A DNA stretch of 64,000 bases from JAGNZR01 sp051652785 (GTDB lineage: Bacteria; Fusobacteriota; Fusobacteriia; Fusobacteriales; Fusobacteriaceae), in assembly GCA_051652785.1 (NCBI GenBank), contig JBOFUX010000051.1, positions 84,229 through 148,228 on the forward strand, in the 5' to 3' direction. The position numbers and the translations under genes were made by a program. Every line of letters begins with the position of its first letter. Position 1 is the stretch's first letter. The notes beneath the pieces are model-generated. The model ran no database searches, was not told the DNA's origin, and saw only the letters and a program-made list of their open reading frames with translations. This document shows positions 61,204 to 64,000 of this stretch, one piece after another.

Positions 61204-61249
61204 ATAATAGTGATAAAGGCGAAACATAGTTCGCCTTTATCACTATTAT
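61204..61249 (-). other. Perfect 20-bp hairpin between the transketolase and ftsX genes
   Basis: ATAATAGTGATAAAGGCGAA (61204-61223) pairs perfectly with its complement at 61230-61249, loop 6 nt. No T run follows on the minus strand; the ftsX ribosome site comes instead. It may be a weak terminator, a processing site or an mRNA-stabilising structure. Confidence 0.7.
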
Positions 61250-61254
61250 CTATT

Positions 61255-62184
61255 TTATTTCAAGTTTTCTTTTACCATACTTACTAATTTTTCTGCTGTT
61301 AATTCATATTTTATTAAAAGTTCTTCCCCTTTTCCACTTTGTCCAAATTTGTCATAAACTCCTAACTTTTTTACTAAAGTTGGATGAGTTTCACTTAAAA
61401 ATTCTGATACTGCAGAACCCAATCCACCTATAACAGAATGTTCTTCTGCTGTTATAATAAATTTAGTTTCCTTAGCTGCTTTTATTATTGTTTCTCCATC
61501 TAAAGGTTTTATTGTCCCTACATTAATTACTCTTACAGATATATTTTCTTTTTTTAATATCTCTGCCGCTTTCAAAGCTTGCTCTACCATAAGTCCTGTT
61601 GCTACTATAGTTACGTCAGTTCCTTCCTTGATTGTATTTGCTATTCCAATTTGAAAATCATAGGAATTATCAAAAAGAATTTCTGTATCTAATCTTCCCA
61701 TTCTTATGTATACAGGACCTACATACTCCGCTGCTGCAAAAACCATTTTTCTTGTTTCAGTGGCGTCAGCAGGGGAAAGAACAACCATTCCTGGTATAGC
61801 TCTCATAAGTGCTATATCTTCAATTGACTGATGGGAACCACCATCTTCTCCCACTGAAATTCCTGCATGGGTAGGGGCTATTTTTACATTTAATTTAGGA
61901 TAACAAACTGTATTTCTTATTTGATCAAAAGCCCTTCCAGCTGCAAACACTGCAAATGTAGAAGCAAAAGCTATTTTTCCACATGCTGCCATTCCCGCTG
62001 CTGTCCCAACCATGTCTGCTTCTGATATTCCTACATTTATATGTCTTTCTGGAAATTCTTTTTGAAACAATGCTGTTTTAGTTGATTTTGTTAGGTCAGC
62101 ATCTAATACAACCACATCTTTATTTAGTTTTCCAAGCTCAACCAGAGCTTCGCCGTAAGCTTGTCTTGTAGATTTCTTAGCCAT
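61255..62184 (-). CDS. Transketolase, C-terminal subunit
   Basis: 309 residues. It covers the pyrimidine-binding and C-terminal domains: FPERHINVGISEADMVGTAAG, THAGISVGEDGGSHQSIEDI and ITAEEHSVIGGLGSAV. It joins with the N-terminal subunit (21 bp upstream) to make a split transketolase for the pentose phosphate pathway. Confidence 0.95.
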   Translation of the reverse strand: MAKKSTRQAYGEALVELGKLNKDVVVLDADLTKSTKTALFQKEFPERHINVGISEADMVGTAAGMAACGKIAFASTFAVFAAGRAFDQIRNTVCYPKLNVKIAPTHAGISVGEDGGSHQSIEDIALMRAIPGMVVLSPADATETRKMVFAAAEYVGPVYIRMGRLDTEILFDNSYDFQIGIANTIKEGTDVTIVATGLMVEQALKAAEILKKENISVRVINVGTIKPLDGETIIKAAKETKFIITAEEHSVIGGLGSAVSEFLSETHPTLVKKLGVYDKFGQSGKGEELLIKYELTAEKLVSMVKENLK

Positions 62185-62204
62185 ATATTTTATCCTCCCT
62201 AATT

Positions 62205-63032
62205 TTAATCAATTATTATTTTATTTAATTCAGCTAATGCTTTTTCAGTTTGTTCCATATTTGGTGCTGAACCATGAAATTCACATGCGTTTTCCATAAA
62301 AGAAACTCCTTTTCCTTTTATAGTCCTAGCTAACAAAAGAGTAGGTTTACCTTTACATTCTTTTGCTAATTTAAGTCCCGAAATAATACTTTCCATATTA
62401 TGTCCATCAATTTTTACTACATTCCATCCAAATGCTTCCCATTTTTTATCAAGAGGTTCTACACCCATTATTTTATCAACATTTCCATCTATTTGTAAAT
62501 TATTACTATCCAGTATAGCACAAACATTATCTAATTTATAATGTGCTGTAGTCATTGCGGCTTCCCAAACTTGTCCTTCTTGCACTTCGCCGTCACCCAT
62601 TATTACATAAGTTCGGTAGCTTTGGCCTGACATTCTTCCAGATAATGCCATCCCATTTCCAGTTGATAAACCTTGACCTAAAGAACCTGTTGACATATCT
62701 ATCCCTGGTACTTTTTTCATATCTGGATGACCTTGTAATATTGAGCCATATGTTCTAAAACTCATTAATAACTCTTTATCAAAAAAACCTTTTTCGGCTA
62801 ATGTTGCATAGATTGCAGGAGAAGCGTGCCCTTTAGACAGTATTAATCTATCTCTATTTGGATCTTTAGGATTTTTTATATCTATATTCATTTCTGAAAA
62901 ATAAAGAACTGATAATATATCAGCTACAGATAAAGAGCCTCCTGGATGTCCAGATTTAGCATTACTAACCATTTTAATGATAGATTTTCTTATTTCATTT
63001 GCATTTGTTTTTAACATTTTAATATCGCTCAT
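62205..63032 (-). CDS. Transketolase, N-terminal subunit
   Basis: 275 residues from ATG 63030-63032 behind GAGGAG. The ThDP-binding part has SGHPGGSLSVADILSVLYF and VIMGDGEVQEGQVWEAAM. Split transketolases of this sort are common in Firmicutes, Fusobacteria and archaea. Confidence 0.95.
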   Translation of the reverse strand: MSDIKMLKTNANEIRKSIIKMVSNAKSGHPGGSLSVADILSVLYFSEMNIDIKNPKDPNRDRLILSKGHASPAIYATLAEKGFFDKELLMSFRTYGSILQGHPDMKKVPGIDMSTGSLGQGLSTGNGMALSGRMSGQSYRTYVIMGDGEVQEGQVWEAAMTTAHYKLDNVCAILDSNNLQIDGNVDKIMGVEPLDKKWEAFGWNVVKIDGHNMESIISGLKLAKECKGKPTLLLARTIKGKGVSFMENACEFHGSAPNMEQTEKALAELNKIIID

Positions 63033-63065
63033 TTTTTCTCCTCTCATTAATTTTATCTTATTATA

Positions 63066-63095
63066 ATTATAATCTTAATTTCCTGTTAATGTCAA
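63066..63095 (-). promoter_or_regulatory. Sigma-70 promoter of the transketolase genes
   Basis: TTGACA (63090-63095) and TATAAT (63066-63071) on the minus strand, 18-nt spacer. Confidence 0.72.
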
Positions 63096-63112
63096 GAAAA
63101 GCTATCAATATA

Positions 63113-63727
63113 TTAAATATATGTTATAACTTTTGAAGCCATTTTTTCAAAAATAAAAAATAATTCTTTTCCATATTTTTCAACATACACAATTAACATC
63201 TCATACTTAAAAGAACCAAAAATTAAAAAAACTGAAAAATATATGCTTAAAGGTCTAAAAAATTTTTCTTCTTTTTTTATATTTCTAAAAAGAATAATTA
63301 TTCCCATAGTGAAAACTATTAAATATTCAGATATTGTATGTGTATATTGGATAGATAGATATAATGATACCATTATAAAAACTCTAAATAATATCTTAGA
63401 TAATCGTGGTGAACAGCTATAAGAAATTATGGGGATTTGTATTAGAGAGCCTCCTCCCCATGCCTTTGGAAAAAGATCAAAAATTAAATGAAGACCTATC
63501 GCCAAAGAAAAACCAACTATAAAATATCTGCTCACTTCTGTTGGTTGTTTTAAATGAAAATATATAAAAATTAAAATCATTAAAGGGCTGTGTGTTAATA
63601 TATTTCTGTGTTTAAGCTTCATTTTAAAATCCCAGTCTGGAAATTTAAATCCTACTAAAAAACCTGTTACTGCAATTACAGTTCCCATAAAGTCTAACTT
63701 CCCTAAACTTTCTATTATTTTTTCCAT
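63113..63727 (-). CDS. YdjM/DUF457-like membrane protein with hydrolase-type metal motif
   Basis: 204 residues, about five hydrophobic segments. KHRNILTHSPLMILI and GLHLIFDLFPKAWGG give the H-R-x-x-T-H-S and H-x-x-x-D pattern of the metal-dependent YdjM-type family. No substrate is known. It lies downstream of tuf and its terminator and reads toward the transketolase promoter. Confidence 0.75.
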   Translation of the reverse strand: MEKIIESLGKLDFMGTVIAVTGFLVGFKFPDWDFKMKLKHRNILTHSPLMILIFIYFHLKQPTEVSRYFIVGFSLAIGLHLIFDLFPKAWGGGSLIQIPIISYSCSPRLSKILFRVFIMVSLYLSIQYTHTISEYLIVFTMGIIILFRNIKKEEKFFRPLSIYFSVFLIFGSFKYEMLIVYVEKYGKELFFIFEKMASKVITYI

Positions 63728-63824
63728 TATTTTTTCACTCCAAAACCTTTTAGTTATATAATATCATATCTTTATATGTATTTCTATTTTTTTTATCCTT
63801 CTTCCAATGTATTTTAAGTAAAAA

Positions 63825-63859
63825 AAGAAGATGAAATAATTTTCATACTCCATCTCCTT
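63825..63859 (-). terminator. Rho-independent terminator of tuf
   Basis: On the minus strand AGGAGATG pairs with CATCTTCT (one G-U) and is followed by T7; an inner ATGAAA/TTTCAT pairing is also possible. Confidence 0.75.
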
Positions 63860-63887
63860 TAATTATATTTATGTATTAAATTTTGAA

Positions 63888-64000
63888 TTACTTAGTTATC
63901 TCTGCTACTACACCTGAGGCAACTGTTCTTCCTCCCTCTCTTATTGCAAATCTTAATCCTGTTTCCATTGCTATTGGGTGTATTAATTCTACTGTCATCT
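63888..64000 (-). CDS. tuf: Elongation factor Tu, C-terminal fragment
   Basis: The last 37 codons before the TAA at 63888-63890; the gene continues beyond the right edge. The visible end (MTVELIHPIAMETGLRFAIR, then EGGRTVASGVVAEITK) is the highly conserved EF-Tu C-terminus. A terminator follows at once. Confidence 0.97.
   Translation of the reverse strand, partial: MTVELIHPIAMETGLRFAIREGGRTVASGVVAEITK

Overview
The window is very AT-rich bacterial chromosome, almost entirely protein-coding and almost all on the minus strand. Three FomA-type porins, the gene content (separate transketolase halves, DisA, pyrimidine-nucleoside phosphorylase operon, RNase E/G) and the codon bias point to a member of Fusobacteriaceae (Fusobacterium/Cetobacterium-like). 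Species cannot be decided from the sequence alone. I saw no rRNA, tRNA, insertion sequence, prophage or CRISPR array.

Layout. 1-2.1 kb: start of a GPH-type sugar symporter (cut by the window edge), tmcAL, coaX. 2.2-6.9 kb: a small secreted protein and three tandem fomA-like porins, each porin with its own promoter and terminator. 6.9-13.8 kb: rpsI-rplM, an unknown gene, ispA-xseB, rsmD-queA-prmC-prfA. 13.9-15.3 kb: an ECF sigma factor, a membrane-anchored partner and a secreted CpxP/Spy-like protein. 15.3-20 kb: ispG, a LysM/M23 protein, rho, miaB. 20.2-21.7 kb: an alanine-type Na+ symporter on the plus strand. 21.7-28.8 kb: nucleoside salvage operon (pdp-deoC-deoB-deoD-cdd-ogg), a divergent Crp/Fnr regulator and a nucleoside-binding lipoprotein. 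28.9-41 kb: a long block of fatty-acid synthesis and housekeeping genes (DUF177-rpmF, plsX-fabH-fabD-acpP-fabF-rnc-radical SAM-rng-coaD-radA-disA-HMA protein). 41.1-48.6 kb: ychF, an intergenic tandem repeat, a MupG-like gene, a PLD/helicase/DUF3427 protein, htpG. 48.7-51.5 kb: glycine-zipper lipoprotein, gpmI, tpiA. 51.7-61.2 kb: comF, yraN, rnhB, rluD, era, a degenerate Xer-like protein, recN, nadK, an EnvC-like protein, ftsX. 61.2-64 kb: split transketolase, a YdjM-like membrane protein and the 3' end of tuf.

The main discovery candidate is the 513-bp gap at 42222-42734. It holds three tandem units of exactly 153 bp. Each unit has an ECF-type promoter (TTTAAACTTT, 15 nt, GTCAAAAT), two stem-loops with C-rich loops and a Rho-independent terminator, so each looks like a complete small-RNA gene of about 110 nt. 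The same promoter pattern with the same 15-nt spacer (TTTAAACTTT, 15 nt, GTCTAAAT) lies before the ECF sigma operon at 15.2 kb. The C-rich loops are complementary to the unusual G-rich Shine-Dalgarno sequences of the three fomA-like porins at 3-6.6 kb. The window therefore appears to contain a whole envelope-stress circuit: sigma factor, membrane partner, periplasmic protein, three sigma-driven sRNAs and three porin targets. In Fusobacterium nucleatum a sigma-E-dependent sRNA (FoxI) is known to repress FomA. The tandem triplication and the matching of different loops to different porins is what I infer here.
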